From Aquimarina acroporae (GTDB lineage: Bacteria > Bacteroidota > Bacteroidia > Flavobacteriales > Flavobacteriaceae), in contig NZ_JALPRE010000007.1 of the NCBI RefSeq assembly GCF_023195925.1, forward strand, positions 1-64,000: 64,000 nt of DNA, in the 5' to 3' direction. How positions within the stretch are numbered: position 1 is the first letter of the stretch; each line of letters begins with the position of its first letter. The notes under the pieces are model-generated. The model was given only the letters and a program-made list of their open reading frames with translations. It was not told the DNA's origin and ran no database searches. Made by a program: the position numbers and the translations under genes. Below are positions 26,776-36,976 of the stretch, one piece after another.

Positions 26776-28086
26776 TTATCCTCCAAAGTCATCAAATCTG
26801 ATATTCTCATCTGGGATACCAAAATCTTCTCCCATTTTCTGAACCGCTTTGTTCATTAATGGTGGTCCACAGAAATATAATTCTATATCTTCTGGTGCCT
26901 CATGATGATTTAAGTAGTTATCTATCACACAATTGTGAACAAAACCTACAAATCCATCACCTTCAGCATCATTAATATCTTTCTTAACTTTCCAGTTATC
27001 TTCTTCTAAAGGTTCAGAAAGTGCTAAGTAGAATTTGAAATTTGGAAATTTCTTCTCTAAATCATAGAAATGATCTAGGTAGAACAACTCACGTTTAGAA
27101 CGCCCACCGTACCAATATGTAACGGTACGTCCAGTCTCTAAAGTTTTGAATAGGTGATATAAATGCGAACGCATTGGCGCCATACCTGCTCCTCCACCTA
27201 CATATAACATTTCTGCATCAGACTCATTGATAAAGAATTCTCCGTAAGGTCCAGAAATAGTCACCTTATCTCCTGGTTTTTTAGCAAAAATATAAGAAGA
27301 AGCAACACCAGGGTTTACATCCATCCAACCATTCTTCGCTCTATCCCATGGCGGAGTAGCAATACGAACGTTTAGCATAATATCTCTTCCTTCTGCAGGG
27401 TAAGAAGCCATGGAATATGCTCTTTCAACAGTTTCCCCATTCTTCATTACCAATGGCCAAAGACCAAACTTATCCCACTCAACCTGGAATTTATCTGGAG
27501 TTTCATGCTCTTCAGGGTGTGCAGTGATATCGATATCTGAATATTTTATTTCGCAAGGAGGGATTTCAATCTGAATATATCCTCCTGCTTTATAATTCAT
27601 ATCCTCAGGGATACGTACCACAAATTCTTTGATAAACGAAGCTACATTATAGTTACGTACTACTTCTGCTTCCCATTTCTTGATACCAAATACCTCTTCA
27701 GGAATTTGGATATTCATATCCTGCTTAACTTTTACCTGACACGCTAAACGAGCTCCATGTTGTAGCTCTTTTCTTGAAAAGTGTGGAGTTTCTGTTGGTA
27801 ATGCTTCTCCTCCTCCCGAAAGTACGTGACATTCACACTGAATACAGGTTCCACCACCTCCACAAGCTGAAGGTAAAAATATCTTCTCATTACCAAGTGT
27901 AGATAATAAAGTACCTCCTGAAGCTACTTCAACCTCTTTTTCACCATTGATGGTAATCTTAACAGGTCCAGATGGTAATAACTTATCTTTTGCAAATATT
28001 AAAATCCCTACCAATACTAGGATAAGAACTAAAAACGAAACAATGGTTATAGCAATTGTTCCAGCGGTAGATGCTAAAAATATCAT
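26776..28086 (-). CDS. nqrF: Na+-translocating NADH:quinone reductase subunit F
   Basis: 436 residues. NqrF is the NADH-oxidising entry subunit; it carries FAD and a [2Fe-2S] cluster. Visible: an N-terminal membrane helix (10-31), the ferredoxin domain with Cys75, Cys81, Cys84 and Cys116, the FAD-binding RAYSMAS motif, and the NAD-binding core ([40 protein letters not shown]). Last gene of nqrABCDEF, 1 bp from nqrE, closed by a terminator. Confidence 0.98.
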   Translation of the reverse strand: MIFLASTAGTIAITIVSFLVLILVLVGILIFAKDKLLPSGPVKITINGEKEVEVASGGTLLSTLGNEKIFLPSACGGGGTCIQCECHVLSGGGEALPTETPHFSRKELQHGARLACQVKVKQDMNIQIPEEVFGIKKWEAEVVRNYNVASFIKEFVVRIPEDMNYKAGGYIQIEIPPCEIKYSDIDITAHPEEHETPDKFQVEWDKFGLWPLVMKNGETVERAYSMASYPAEGRDIMLNVRIATPPWDRAKNGWMDVNPGVASSYIFAKKPGDKVTISGPYGEFFINESDAEMLYVGGGAGMAPMRSHLYHLFKTLETGRTVTYWYGGRSKRELFYLDHFYDLEKKFPNFKFYLALSEPLEEDNWKVKKDINDAEGDGFVGFVHNCVIDNYLNHHEAPEDIELYFCGPPLMNKAVQKMGEDFGIPDENIRFDDFGG

Positions 28087-28087
28087 A

Positions 28088-28804
28088 TTATTTAAGTATT
28101 GTTACGTTAGTATTTTCTGCTACTTCTTTGGAAGTCCTTTCTTTTTCTACCTCAACTGTAGCAGGCTCTTTTTTCTCTTCTTCGTCTCCTCCAGTTAACA
28201 TTCCACCAAAGCTCATAAAACCAATTGCCATTAACCCTGTAAGGATAAATGTTATTCCTAAACCTCTAAGAGGTGCAGGTACGTTGGAATATCTGATCTT
28301 TTCTCTAATAGCTGCAATCGCAAGAATTGCCAAGAACCATCCTATTCCAGATCCAATTCCATAAACTCCAGCTTCTGTAATGTTTGCAAACTCTTTTTGC
28401 TGCATAAACAATGATCCTCCTAAGATTGCACAGTTTACCGCAATAAGTGGTAAGAAAATACCTAATGAGTTATAAAGAGAAGGAGAAAATTTCTCTACCA
28501 CTATTTCTACCAATTGTACCATTGTTGCAATGGTTGCAATAAATAAAATAAAGGTTAAGAAACTTAAATCGTAATCTGCATATTCTGGCCCTAACCATAC
28601 TAATGCGCCTTCTTTAAGAATATACTTATCTAATAAGAAGTTTAGAGGTACCGTAATTGCTAAAACGAAAATTACTGCCGCTCCTAAACCTACAGCTGTA
28701 GATACTTTTTTAGATACAGCAAGGTAAGAACACATTCCGAGAAAGAATGCGAATACCATATTATCTATAAAGATTGATTTTAAAAATAATTCTAATAGTC
28801 CCAT
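28088..28804 (-). CDS. nqrE: Na+-translocating NADH:quinone reductase subunit E
   Basis: 238 residues, an integral inner-membrane subunit with six predicted helices. The NqrE/RnfA signatures [10 protein letters not shown] and [12 protein letters not shown] contain the cysteines that hold the intramembrane iron centre together with NqrD. After the membrane core it has an unusual ~40-residue charged tail ([21 protein letters not shown] region), making it longer than the ~200 residues usual in Vibrio. The tail would lie in soluble space and may be a lineage feature. Confidence 0.97.
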   Translation of the reverse strand: MGLLELFLKSIFIDNMVFAFFLGMCSYLAVSKKVSTAVGLGAAVIFVLAITVPLNFLLDKYILKEGALVWLGPEYADYDLSFLTFILFIATIATMVQLVEIVVEKFSPSLYNSLGIFLPLIAVNCAILGGSLFMQQKEFANITEAGVYGIGSGIGWFLAILAIAAIREKIRYSNVPAPLRGLGITFILTGLMAIGFMSFGGMLTGGDEEEKKEPATVEVEKERTSKEVAENTNVTILK

Positions 28805-28815
28805 GTTTCTTTCTT

Positions 28816-29508
28816 TTAATGATCCTCAATTAATGCTTTGTTTCTGCTACGTTGAATCCAAATAATGATTCCCACTGTAATAAGTGCCATTGGTGCTAAT
28901 ACCATAAAACCATTATTTTCATATCCTATAGCATATAACCCAGTCTTTTCTATTGGGTCTCCCAGCACTTTTACTCCAAACAATGTTCCTGATCCTAATA
29001 GCTCTCTAAAGAAAGCTACAATAATCAACAACACTCCATATCCCGCAGCATTACCAATACCATCTAAAAAAGATTTCCAAGGACCATTACCTAAAGCAAA
29101 CGCTTCGAAACGTCCCATAATGATACAGTTGGTAATAATTAAACCGATAAATACAGAAAGTTCTTTACTCAAGGTATACGCATAAGCTTTCAATACTTGA
29201 TCTACTATAATTACAAGAGCTGCAACAACAACCAATTGTACAATAATTCTGATTTTTGATGGAATGATATTTCTCATTAAAGAGATCACTACATTACCCA
29301 CTCCTAATACAAAAATTACTGAGATTGCCATTACAATTGAAGGCTTCAATTGTGCTGTAATCGCCAATGCAGAACAAATTCCTAGTACCTGAATGGTTAT
29401 CGGGTTATTGTCAGCCAAAGGGTCTGTAAGTAATTTTTTGTTTTTCTTCGAAAACAAAGGCTCTTTAGGCTCTTTTACTTTTACTTTTTCTTCTGTTACT
29501 TCAGCCAT
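28816..29508 (-). CDS. nqrD: Na+-translocating NADH:quinone reductase subunit D
   Basis: 230 residues, integral membrane subunit homologous to NqrE/RnfE in inverted topology. The N-terminal region is basic and charged ([10 protein letters not shown]), followed by [17 protein letters not shown] and [13 protein letters not shown], the two conserved half-helices with their cysteines. Spaced 3 bp from nqrC and 11 bp from nqrE in the operon. Confidence 0.97.
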   Translation of the reverse strand: MAEVTEEKVKVKEPKEPLFSKKNKKLLTDPLADNNPITIQVLGICSALAITAQLKPSIVMAISVIFVLGVGNVVISLMRNIIPSKIRIIVQLVVVAALVIIVDQVLKAYAYTLSKELSVFIGLIITNCIIMGRFEAFALGNGPWKSFLDGIGNAAGYGVLLIIVAFFRELLGSGTLFGVKVLGDPIEKTGLYAIGYENNGFMVLAPMALITVGIIIWIQRSRNKALIEDH

Positions 29509-29511
29509 TTG

Positions 29512-30267
29512 TTATTTTTTTAAAGATTCGAAATAAGGCTTGTACATTTTGATCCCTTTCTTCACCATTGCAGTTACACCGTCTCCAGTAATTGTTGCGC
29601 CAGCAAGAGCATCAACTTCATTATCGGTTTTATCTTGATTTTTAGGATCTCCATTTCCTTTTTTAACTGTGATACCTTTATAGTTACCGCTAGGGTCAAG
29701 TATGCTCTCACCTATAAAGTCATCTCTAAAATAAGCTTCTTTGATATTTGCTCCAAGACCAGGAGTTTCTCCTTTATGATCAAAAAATGCACCTTTAACA
29801 GTTTTAAATTCTTTATCTAAAGAAACGTAACCCCAGATAGCATCCCAAAGTCCGTTTCCTCTCATAGGAACGATATAAAACTCCTCACCGTCTTTTTTAC
29901 CAATAAATAAAGGCATTTTACGCTCGTAGTTTGAATCTTGTTTTACTTTATCGTTCTCCTTTTTCACTTCGATATCGAAGGCATCTTCTGTTTTTTGAGC
30001 TTTGCTACCAACTATGATATATTGCTCATCTCCAACATATTTTTTAAACAACTCTTCTGCTTGTTCTTCTGGAACAAACTCGTTTGGATCTTCACTATCT
30101 GCAACTCCCATAGCAAACAAAATGTTTTGTTGCTTTTCGGTTATTTTATTGGCGGTAATGTTTGGTTTTAGTACCGAAGATACACCTGCCAGTAAAGTTC
30201 CTACTACCATTACCATAGCAATGGCAAATATGATTGTATATGAATTTTTATCTGTATTAATCGCCAT
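29512..30267 (-). CDS. nqrC: Na+-translocating NADH:quinone reductase subunit C
   Basis: 251 residues: one N-terminal membrane helix (10-32) and a periplasmic FMN-binding domain. The flavinylation motif DALAGATIT is visible near residue 219-227, with Thr225 as the expected ApbE-modified residue. GNGLWDAIWGYVSLD and ETPGLGANI are family signatures. The required ApbE is encoded downstream on the same strand. Confidence 0.97.
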   Translation of the reverse strand: MAINTDKNSYTIIFAIAMVMVVGTLLAGVSSVLKPNITANKITEKQQNILFAMGVADSEDPNEFVPEEQAEELFKKYVGDEQYIIVGSKAQKTEDAFDIEVKKENDKVKQDSNYERKMPLFIGKKDGEEFYIVPMRGNGLWDAIWGYVSLDKEFKTVKGAFFDHKGETPGLGANIKEAYFRDDFIGESILDPSGNYKGITVKKGNGDPKNQDKTDNEVDALAGATITGDGVTAMVKKGIKMYKPYFESLKK

Positions 30268-30269
30268 GA

Positions 30270-31529
30270 TTAAGCAGTTTTAAGTTTTAAACGTTTCATT
30301 CTTTTCTTCACATTACCCTGAACCACATAATGATCTATGGTCGGAGCAAATACATTCATTAACAATATAGCTAAGAATACTCCTTCTGGATACGCTGGGT
30401 TAAATACTCTAATTAGGATCGAAATAAATCCTATTAAGAAACCATAAATCCATTTTCCTTTATTGGTCTGCGAAGCAGTAACAGGATCGGTAGCCATAAA
30501 TACAATTCCGAAAGCAATACCTCCAACAATTAAATGTTGCCAAAATTCTAAATTCATCAATGCGTAGAATTTACTTGATTCTGCAATCCAACCGGCATTT
30601 GTAATTCCATTAAAGATTAATCCCATTGCCAATGCACCTAATACTGCACTTAACATAATTCTCCAGCTTCCTATTTTAGAGAAGATCAAAAACAATCCTC
30701 CTAATAATATTAGAATAGCTGAAGTTTCACCTACAGATCCCGGAATAAAACCATAAAACGCATCTGCAATAGAATAAGTAACTTCTTTCCCATGCGATGC
30801 CGCTTGCGCTAGAATTTCTTTTCCTTGCGCCAGACCTCCTAAGATTGTTTCTCCAGAAATAGCATCAAGCTGTGCTCCTCCTGCAATTTCGTTAGCTCTT
30901 TCTACAGCACCATGTACCCAAACTTTATCCCCAGACATCCAGGTAGGATATGCAAAGAATAAAAACGCTCTAATCGTAAGTGCTGGATTAAGAATATTCA
31001 TTCCTGTTCCTCCAAACACTTCTTTTCCTATAACCACACCAAAAACAACTGCTACTGCAAGCATCCAAAGTGGGGTGTCTACCGGTACGATTAAAGGGAC
31101 TAACATTCCTGTTACTAAGTAACCCTCTTCTACTTCGTGTCCTTTTATAACCGCAAAAACAAATTCTACTGCAAGACCTACTCCATAAGAAACTATTACT
31201 AACGGAAGAATTTCCCATAGACCAACCACCAAGTTGTCTAAAGTCCAGAATTCTGAGCTAAAAAACCCTCCAGAAACTGCTTCGATTTCTCCAAGAGCTA
31301 AATGATGTTGGTAACCAGCATTAAACATCCCAAATACCAAACAAGGTATCAAAGACATTATAACGGTATTCATGGTACGCTTTAAATCATCGGCGGCACG
31401 AACGTGCGACCCTGAATGCGTCGTTTCATTTGGTAAATATAAAAAGGTATGGATTGCATTAAATGCAGGAGCCATTTTCTTTCCTTTATATTTAAGTTTT
31501 AGTTTATGTAATTTATCTTTTAATCCCAT
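30270..31529 (-). CDS. nqrB: Na+-translocating NADH:quinone reductase subunit B
   Basis: 419 residues, multispanning inner-membrane subunit that holds riboflavin and covalent FMN and forms part of the Na+ path and quinone site. The motif DAISGETIL at residues 222-230 fits the D-x-x-S-G-x-T flavinylation site, with Thr228 the modified residue; the usual Ala before Thr is Glu here. KEVFGGTGMNILNPALTIRAF and FMATDPVTAS are family signatures. 4 bp from nqrA and 2 bp from nqrC. Confidence 0.97.
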   Translation of the reverse strand: MGLKDKLHKLKLKYKGKKMAPAFNAIHTFLYLPNETTHSGSHVRAADDLKRTMNTVIMSLIPCLVFGMFNAGYQHHLALGEIEAVSGGFFSSEFWTLDNLVVGLWEILPLVIVSYGVGLAVEFVFAVIKGHEVEEGYLVTGMLVPLIVPVDTPLWMLAVAVVFGVVIGKEVFGGTGMNILNPALTIRAFLFFAYPTWMSGDKVWVHGAVERANEIAGGAQLDAISGETILGGLAQGKEILAQAASHGKEVTYSIADAFYGFIPGSVGETSAILILLGGLFLIFSKIGSWRIMLSAVLGALAMGLIFNGITNAGWIAESSKFYALMNLEFWQHLIVGGIAFGIVFMATDPVTASQTNKGKWIYGFLIGFISILIRVFNPAYPEGVFLAILLMNVFAPTIDHYVVQGNVKKRMKRLKLKTA

Positions 31530-31533
31530 AGCA

Positions 31534-32889
31534 CTATCCTATTTCTTTTAACATTAGGTCCAAACCTTCTCTTATAATTTGTTGGTGCGGTTGTTTAGAC
31601 ACACAAATAAATTCGGTAAGAGCAAAATCTTCCGGAGCAACTTCATACATACCCAATTGCTCCATGGCATCTAGATCATTAACCATACATGCTTTTAATA
31701 ACTGTAATGGATAAATATCTAGAGGAAAAACATTTTCATAAGTACCGGTTACCACAAAAGCTCTATGCTCTCCGTTGGTATTGGTATTAAGCGTATATTT
31801 TTTGTTTGGGAACAACCAAGAAAAAGTGAGTGCTCTAGAAGGTGAAATTTTATTAAAAATTGGTTTATTCCAACCAAAGAACTCATAATCATCACCTTCA
31901 GGAATTACAGTGATACTATTGTGATAATACCCTAAATAACCATCTGGTTTTACATTCTCTCCTGTTAAAACATCTCCACTAATAACTCTGATATTACCTT
32001 CATCATGTACTCCAGAATCATATACTACAGAAGATACTTCTGCTCCTATAACAGTTTTGTAATATTGAGGATTTTTAACCGAAGAACCTGCTAATGCGAT
32101 AGTTCTTTCAGCATTAAATTTCCCTGTTAACAACAACTCTCCTATAATTACAAGATCTTGCGGGCTAACCGTCCAAACAACTTCTCCTTTATTAATTGGA
32201 TCAACTTTAGCTATTTGCACACTAACATTTCCTACCGGGTGTGGTCCCGATACGTTATGCATAGTGCAATTATTTAATCCTGTAAAAGGTGAATTACTAT
32301 TCTTTCCTACAGAGACATGTACTTCTCCATCGGTAAGTTTACCTAAAGCAGTAACTGCAGTTTGAAGTTCTTTTTCTTTACCTTCTAAAACATAATCATA
32401 ATCTGCAGCTAGTGGTGCAGTTGCATATGCCGAAACAAAAATAGCTTTTGGAGCTACGTCGGGATTTGCGATTACATCATATGGTCGTTGCTTAATGAAA
32501 GGCCAACATCCTGAAGCCAATAAATGAGATTTCACCTCATCTCCACTCATAGCATTTACGTCCTTAGCTCCGTGATCAACATACTGTTGTTCTTTATCGC
32601 CAAGAATTTTAAAAGCTAGAATTTTTCGTTTGGCACCACGCACGATTTCAACAACCTCTCCACTTACTGGAGAAGGAAAAAGTATTTTTTCATTTGATTT
32701 AGAGTGAAAAAGTGGTTCGCCGGCTTTTACTTCTGTACCCTGCTTTGCAATCACTTTAGGGACAATACCGTGAAAATCGTCAGGCTTAATTGCGTAAACA
32801 TTACTTCTGGTAGCAGTTGCAGTTTTCTTTTCTGCTTCGCCAACAAGCTTAATGTCTAAGCCCTTTTTGATACGAATGTCTTTTGACAT
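31534..32889 (-). CDS. nqrA: Na+-translocating NADH:quinone reductase subunit A
   Basis: 451 residues, the peripheral cytoplasmic subunit that contributes to the ubiquinone/menaquinone site. It has the N-terminal biotinyl-like barrel (GIVPKVIAKQGTEVKAGEPLF) and the Rossmann-like core (VHVSVGKNSNSPF, GPHPVGNVSVQI). First gene of the six-gene operon, preceded by a -7 element on the minus strand. Confidence 0.97.
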   Translation of the reverse strand: MSKDIRIKKGLDIKLVGEAEKKTATATRSNVYAIKPDDFHGIVPKVIAKQGTEVKAGEPLFHSKSNEKILFPSPVSGEVVEIVRGAKRKILAFKILGDKEQQYVDHGAKDVNAMSGDEVKSHLLASGCWPFIKQRPYDVIANPDVAPKAIFVSAYATAPLAADYDYVLEGKEKELQTAVTALGKLTDGEVHVSVGKNSNSPFTGLNNCTMHNVSGPHPVGNVSVQIAKVDPINKGEVVWTVSPQDLVIIGELLLTGKFNAERTIALAGSSVKNPQYYKTVIGAEVSSVVYDSGVHDEGNIRVISGDVLTGENVKPDGYLGYYHNSITVIPEGDDYEFFGWNKPIFNKISPSRALTFSWLFPNKKYTLNTNTNGEHRAFVVTGTYENVFPLDIYPLQLLKACMVNDLDAMEQLGMYEVAPEDFALTEFICVSKQPHQQIIREGLDLMLKEIG

Positions 32890-32925
32890 ATTTGTAGTCT
32901 ATGTTAATTAACTAAAAAAATCGTG

Positions 32926-32933
32926 CAAATTTA
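32926..32933 (-). promoter_or_regulatory. -7 element TAAATTTG of the nqr operon
   Basis: Perfect TAnnTTTG match on the minus strand, 36 bp before the nqrA ATG; predicted leader about 30 nt. A matching -33 TTG was not seen. Confidence 0.55.
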
Positions 32934-33066
32934 CTAATTAAAACACGTAAGTGAAAGCTGGTTATGTTATAAGATTTTATTTATAATAATTCTAAATAAC
33001 AAAGAAAACATACTTTAATCGTTAGGCATACATTTTGTTTATATTTACATCCATAATCTACTTATA

Positions 33067-34335
33067 ATGTCAAAAAACATTCAACAAATCGCTTTTTTTA
33101 TTCTGGCTGGCATATTCTTTCCTTTTATATCTTTTGCACAATCGAGTATTACTGAAATTACAACAGCCAATCACATAAGAACCATTCTATTTATAGGAAA
33201 TCAAGAATTTGCAGGCTTACCTATTATAGAGTTAGGAGAACCTCTTCAACTCACTTTTGATGACATCAATGGAGACGAAGCTGATTATTATTACAGGATT
33301 TCTCATTACAATTTTGACTGGACTCCTTCTGTACTTTATAAAAATGAATTTTTAGATGGTTTCGATGAAATTCGAATTGTCAATTACGAAAATTCATTCA
33401 ACACTTTACAAATGTATAGCCATTACACCCTTTCTATCCCAAATGAAGACACAAGAGGAATTAAAGTAAGCGGTAATTATCTTTTGGAAATTTATGACGA
33501 TGATGACGAGGTTGTTTTTTCGAGAAAATTTATAGTCTATGAACCAATCACCAGAGTAAAGGTATACACCAAAAGATCCCGAGATCTACAATTTATAAAC
33601 ACCAAACAATCTGTTCAATTTGAAATAAACTCTCCAAATGAAATTTTACGTGATCCCAAGCGAACTGTAAAGACCGCCGTGATACAAAATAATAATTTAA
33701 AACAAGCCATTACAAATCTAGTACCGCAGTTTACCATTGCAGATAAGTTGGTTTACAAATATGATCAAGAATCCAGTTTTTGGGGAGGTAACGAATATTT
33801 AGCTTTTGACAATAAGGAGGTTAGAGCTTCTACAGCCAATATCGCAAGTATCGATTTAAAAGACATATACCACAACTATCTATATCGTGATCTAGTAAGG
33901 GCGAACCGAGCATACACTTATAACCCAGATATTAACGGAAATTTTGTAGTTAGAAATTTGAATGCTGATAATAGTAATGTTGAGGCCGATTATGTACAAA
34001 TGCACTTTTCATTAGAGTGTTATGCTCCTTTACAAGGAGGAGAGCTACATATTTATGGAAACTTCAACAATTTTGAAATCGACGACACTACTCGTCTTGA
34101 ATATGACCAGGAGACTGGTTTCTATAACACAACACGGCTTTTTAAACAAGGCTTTTACAATTACAAATATGTATTGGTATTACCAGACGGGAGTATTGAC
34201 CCTGGGTTTATAAGTGGTAATTTTGATGAAACCGAAAATGAATATACCGTAATCCCTTATTACAGAGCACCCGGCGCTCGTTACGATCGCGCAATAGGAA
34301 AAGGGACCGGAAACTCGGTAAATATTACCAACTAA
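33067..34335 (+). CDS. Type IX secretion system plug protein (DUF5103)
   Basis: 422 residues with a signal peptide (ends ISFAQ). The conserved opening (ITTANHIRTILFIGN, LQLTFDDINGDEADYYYRISHYNFDW) and the later repeated Ig/E-set-like part (GNFNNFEIDDTTRLEYD, FYNYKYVLV) match the DUF5103 family. In Flavobacterium johnsoniae the family member is the Plug that seals the periplasmic side of the SprA outer-membrane translocon until cargo arrives. It is therefore likely a T9SS gating component exported to the periplasm. Divergent from nqrA. The downstream DUF3667 and apaG genes share its strand. Confidence 0.88.
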   Translation: MSKNIQQIAFFILAGIFFPFISFAQSSITEITTANHIRTILFIGNQEFAGLPIIELGEPLQLTFDDINGDEADYYYRISHYNFDWTPSVLYKNEFLDGFDEIRIVNYENSFNTLQMYSHYTLSIPNEDTRGIKVSGNYLLEIYDDDDEVVFSRKFIVYEPITRVKVYTKRSRDLQFINTKQSVQFEINSPNEILRDPKRTVKTAVIQNNNLKQAITNLVPQFTIADKLVYKYDQESSFWGGNEYLAFDNKEVRASTANIASIDLKDIYHNYLYRDLVRANRAYTYNPDINGNFVVRNLNADNSNVEADYVQMHFSLECYAPLQGGELHIYGNFNNFEIDDTTRLEYDQETGFYNTTRLFKQGFYNYKYVLVLPDGSIDPGFISGNFDETENEYTVIPYYRAPGARYDRAIGKGTGNSVNITN

Positions 34336-34448
34336 ATGTATTAAGTATTCTTTTGCTTTAACCTAAAAATCTTCTTCAACTATTATATTTTAAAAAATCA
34401 CACCCAATTAATGCAAAACTCTTATTTTAGACACCTGTAATTGTATTC

Positions 34449-35603
34449 TTGATGAAAGATAAGGGGAGATTTCTAAAAAAATACCGCGGAAATGAGTGCC
34501 TAAATTGTGGGGTTCCATTAGACATAATAGATCGATACTGCCATAACTGTGGCCAGGCAAATACCACAAAAAAACTATCGTTTAAAGACTTTTTTAATGA
34601 GTTTTTTGCTAGTATCTTTTCTTACGATTCCAGACTAAGACATACTATAATTGCCCTTTTATTCAGCCCAGGAAAAATATCTAAGGAATATATTCATGGA
34701 AAAAGAGTTAAATATGCCAATCCTTTTCGATTTTACCTTAGTGTTTCCATTATCTTTTTTATCATTAATGGACTATTTATTGATTTTGACAAATTTTCAT
34801 CAGACATTGGAAAAGATGCTAAAATGGGGAAAGAAGCCCTTAGCGAAATAGAAAAGAGCATTAACGTAGATGACTCTATTAAAGAAAAAATATCTACACA
34901 GATATCGGAAACGCAAGGTATCCCAGAATCTGAAAAAGAAACCATAAAAAATGCCATCTTAAGTACCGATAGCATTCAACTCTCTTCGTTATTAAAGAAA
35001 AAACAAAAAGAAGTATCCTATTACACACAATCACAAATAGACAGTATGGGTTTTTTCAGCAGACCCTTCAAACTCTGGAAGATGTATGATGATTATTATG
35101 ACAAAACAAAAGAAACTTCCACTTTCAAGGCACTTGCTGATTTAAAACATGAGGAAACAAGGCTTAATAAATACTTGTACAAGAGAGTTAAAAAAACCAA
35201 TAACATAAGTGATAATTACGGTATTGATTTATGGAAATTTATCTTTAATCAACTACCCTTTATTATATTTTTCTTTTTACCATTCTTCGCTTTAGCCATG
35301 TGGTTTATTTATATAAGAAGAACATTTACATACATGGAGCATTTGGTATTTATATTTCATACGCAAACCATGTTTTTTATCTTGATTGGTATCTCGATTT
35401 TAATTGGGCAAATCATTCACAGTTCAATTATTGGTATTACTCTTCTTGTATTCTTATTTTACCTCTATAAAGCCATGCGAAAGTTTTATAATCAAGGAAG
35501 ATTCAAAACTATTGTTAAATTTCTGTTAGTGAACGTTTTATTTTTTATATTAGCAAGTATAGGCTCCGCAATCACTTTGGTAGGATCAATTTTCATTTTT
35601 TAG
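34449..35603 (+). CDS. DUF3667 membrane protein with N-terminal zinc ribbon
   Basis: 384 residues. A zinc ribbon (CLNCG ... CHNCGQ, residues 18-37) leads into FKDFFNEFFASIFSYDSRLRHTIIALLFSPGKISKEYI, the DUF3667 signature. Next come a membrane helix (~100-117), a charged soluble loop (~118-265), and a C-terminal bundle of about four helices. The function of DUF3667 is not known to me. It abuts apaG with one intervening base, implying co-transcription. Confidence 0.85.
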   Translation: MMKDKGRFLKKYRGNECLNCGVPLDIIDRYCHNCGQANTTKKLSFKDFFNEFFASIFSYDSRLRHTIIALLFSPGKISKEYIHGKRVKYANPFRFYLSVSIIFFIINGLFIDFDKFSSDIGKDAKMGKEALSEIEKSINVDDSIKEKISTQISETQGIPESEKETIKNAILSTDSIQLSSLLKKKQKEVSYYTQSQIDSMGFFSRPFKLWKMYDDYYDKTKETSTFKALADLKHEETRLNKYLYKRVKKTNNISDNYGIDLWKFIFNQLPFIIFFFLPFFALAMWFIYIRRTFTYMEHLVFIFHTQTMFFILIGISILIGQIIHSSIIGITLLVFLFYLYKAMRKFYNQGRFKTIVKFLLVNVLFFILASIGSAITLVGSIFIF

Positions 35604-35604
35604 G

Positions 35605-35991
35605 ATGGTTCAACAGATAACAAGAGGCATAAAAATTTCGGTGGATACCACCTTTGAAGGTACGTTCTATAAGAACTATAAGATACATTTTGCCTTTGGC
35701 TACCAAATCACCATAGAAAATCAAAGCAAAGACTCTGTGCAACTTACCTCACGTTTCTGGGAAATTAAAGACGCACTAAACAGCACCGAAATCGTTGAAG
35801 GAGAAGGTGTTATTGGCAAAAAACCAGTACTTAAACCTGGAGAATCTCATACCTATAATAGCGGCTGTTTGCTTAGTTCCCCATTTGGTGCTATGAAGGG
35901 GCATTATAACATGGTTAATTTTACCTCTACCAGAAAATTTAAAGTAATGATTCCAGGTTTCAAACTTAGTGCACCTTTTGCACTTAACTAA
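35605..35991 (+). CDS. apaG: ApaG domain protein
   Basis: 128 residues, full-length ApaG, a fibronectin-III-like beta sandwich. Signatures: FGYQITIENQS, LTSRFWEIKDA, GEGVIGKKPVLKPGESHTY and GAMKGHYNMV. The older label Co2+/Mg2+ efflux protein rests on a phenotype; the domain resembles the substrate-binding part of F-box proteins and its molecular job is unsettled. Its last 8 bp overlap the convergent gene. Confidence 0.93.
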   Translation: MVQQITRGIKISVDTTFEGTFYKNYKIHFAFGYQITIENQSKDSVQLTSRFWEIKDALNSTEIVEGEGVIGKKPVLKPGESHTYNSGCLLSSPFGAMKGHYNMVNFTSTRKFKVMIPGFKLSAPFALN

Positions 35992-36976
35992 AAATTCTTT
36001 GTACCAAATCCAATCTTATTTTTGAGTTCTCTTGCTCTAGATGACAATACAAACAGTTTGAATCATACACAAACTGATACGATTTTTGCGCATCAAAAAT
36101 ACCACTAGTTACCTCAAACACACCTCTAAAATCCTCTTCTCCATATTCTGTATACCGAACAACTTCAAACTTATTATCTTCATTTAAAACTTTTAGTTCG
36201 AAATAAGCACTACTCCCTATACCTGTAAGCAATTGAGCCTCATTTAAATCTTTTTTCAAACCTGAATTATGAGCTTCATCGTTTTTGGGAACATTCTTAT
36301 CAAAATAGTTGGTCATATTCTCTTTAAAAGCGGACCCCTTATAAATACTCACTTTCCCATTTCTAACTTCATAAACAGGGTTATTCAAAGACGATTTTTC
36401 TACATTACCTACTGTACTAGGCGTGAATAACTTATTTCGCAACAACGGCTTCCTTATACTACCAAGATCTGTTCCTGCAAGTATAGTATCTGTTACTATT
36501 CGTGAGCAATTACTCCCCTCTTTACCAAACGCTTTGTAAGGAACACTTCCTTTTTCCTGAACGGAAATCACAAAATCTTTAGCTTTTTGGTAATGGATAT
36601 AATCACACACAGAAGCCACCAAACGACCATCGCCATGTGTTTTATGAGGATGGGCTTCTAACCAAATAAGAAATTCTTCAATATTTTGAAGGGAATTTTT
36701 AGAGTCCAATTCGGCTTTAAAGGGAATTTCTAACTCTACATCAGTAATAGCGCTACGAACTCTACCATAACCCTGAGGTGTAATGTACCTACCAAAGTCA
36801 TAGTATTCTGCTTTTCCTGTTTTGTTTTCAATAAGCACAAAAGCAGCATGCCCCGCCTTAATGAATCTGTTTTTACCTAAACCAAACAATGGCAATAATT
36901 GCAATAAAGATTCATCAGAATATCGAACAAAAGTATCAGGAAAGGCAAGAGAAATTATTTTACCTGTATACTTCAC
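35984..36976 (-). CDS. Conserved flavobacterial protein, candidate papain-like (NlpC/P60-related) fold
   Basis: 330 residues, no signal peptide. The N-terminal half reads KAGHAAFVLIENKTGKAEYYDFGRYITPQGYGRV and, further on, GKEGSNCSRIVTDTIL. A conserved GHA at the start and a Cys in a SNCSR block, in that order, resemble permuted papain-like (YiiX/DUF-type) hydrolases, with the His before the Cys. This is inference, not a recognised family assignment. The C-terminal third looks like a separate beta domain. It overlaps the upstream NRDE gene by ATGA, so the two are translationally coupled. Confidence 0.8.
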   Translation of the reverse strand: MKYTGKIISLAFPDTFVRYSDESLLQLLPLFGLGKNRFIKAGHAAFVLIENKTGKAEYYDFGRYITPQGYGRVRSAITDVELEIPFKAELDSKNSLQNIEEFLIWLEAHPHKTHGDGRLVASVCDYIHYQKAKDFVISVQEKGSVPYKAFGKEGSNCSRIVTDTILAGTDLGSIRKPLLRNKLFTPSTVGNVEKSSLNNPVYEVRNGKVSIYKGSAFKENMTNYFDKNVPKNDEAHNSGLKKDLNEAQLLTGIGSSAYFELKVLNEDNKFEVVRYTEYGEEDFRGVFEVTSGIFDAQKSYQFVYDSNCLYCHLEQENSKIRLDLVQRIFS

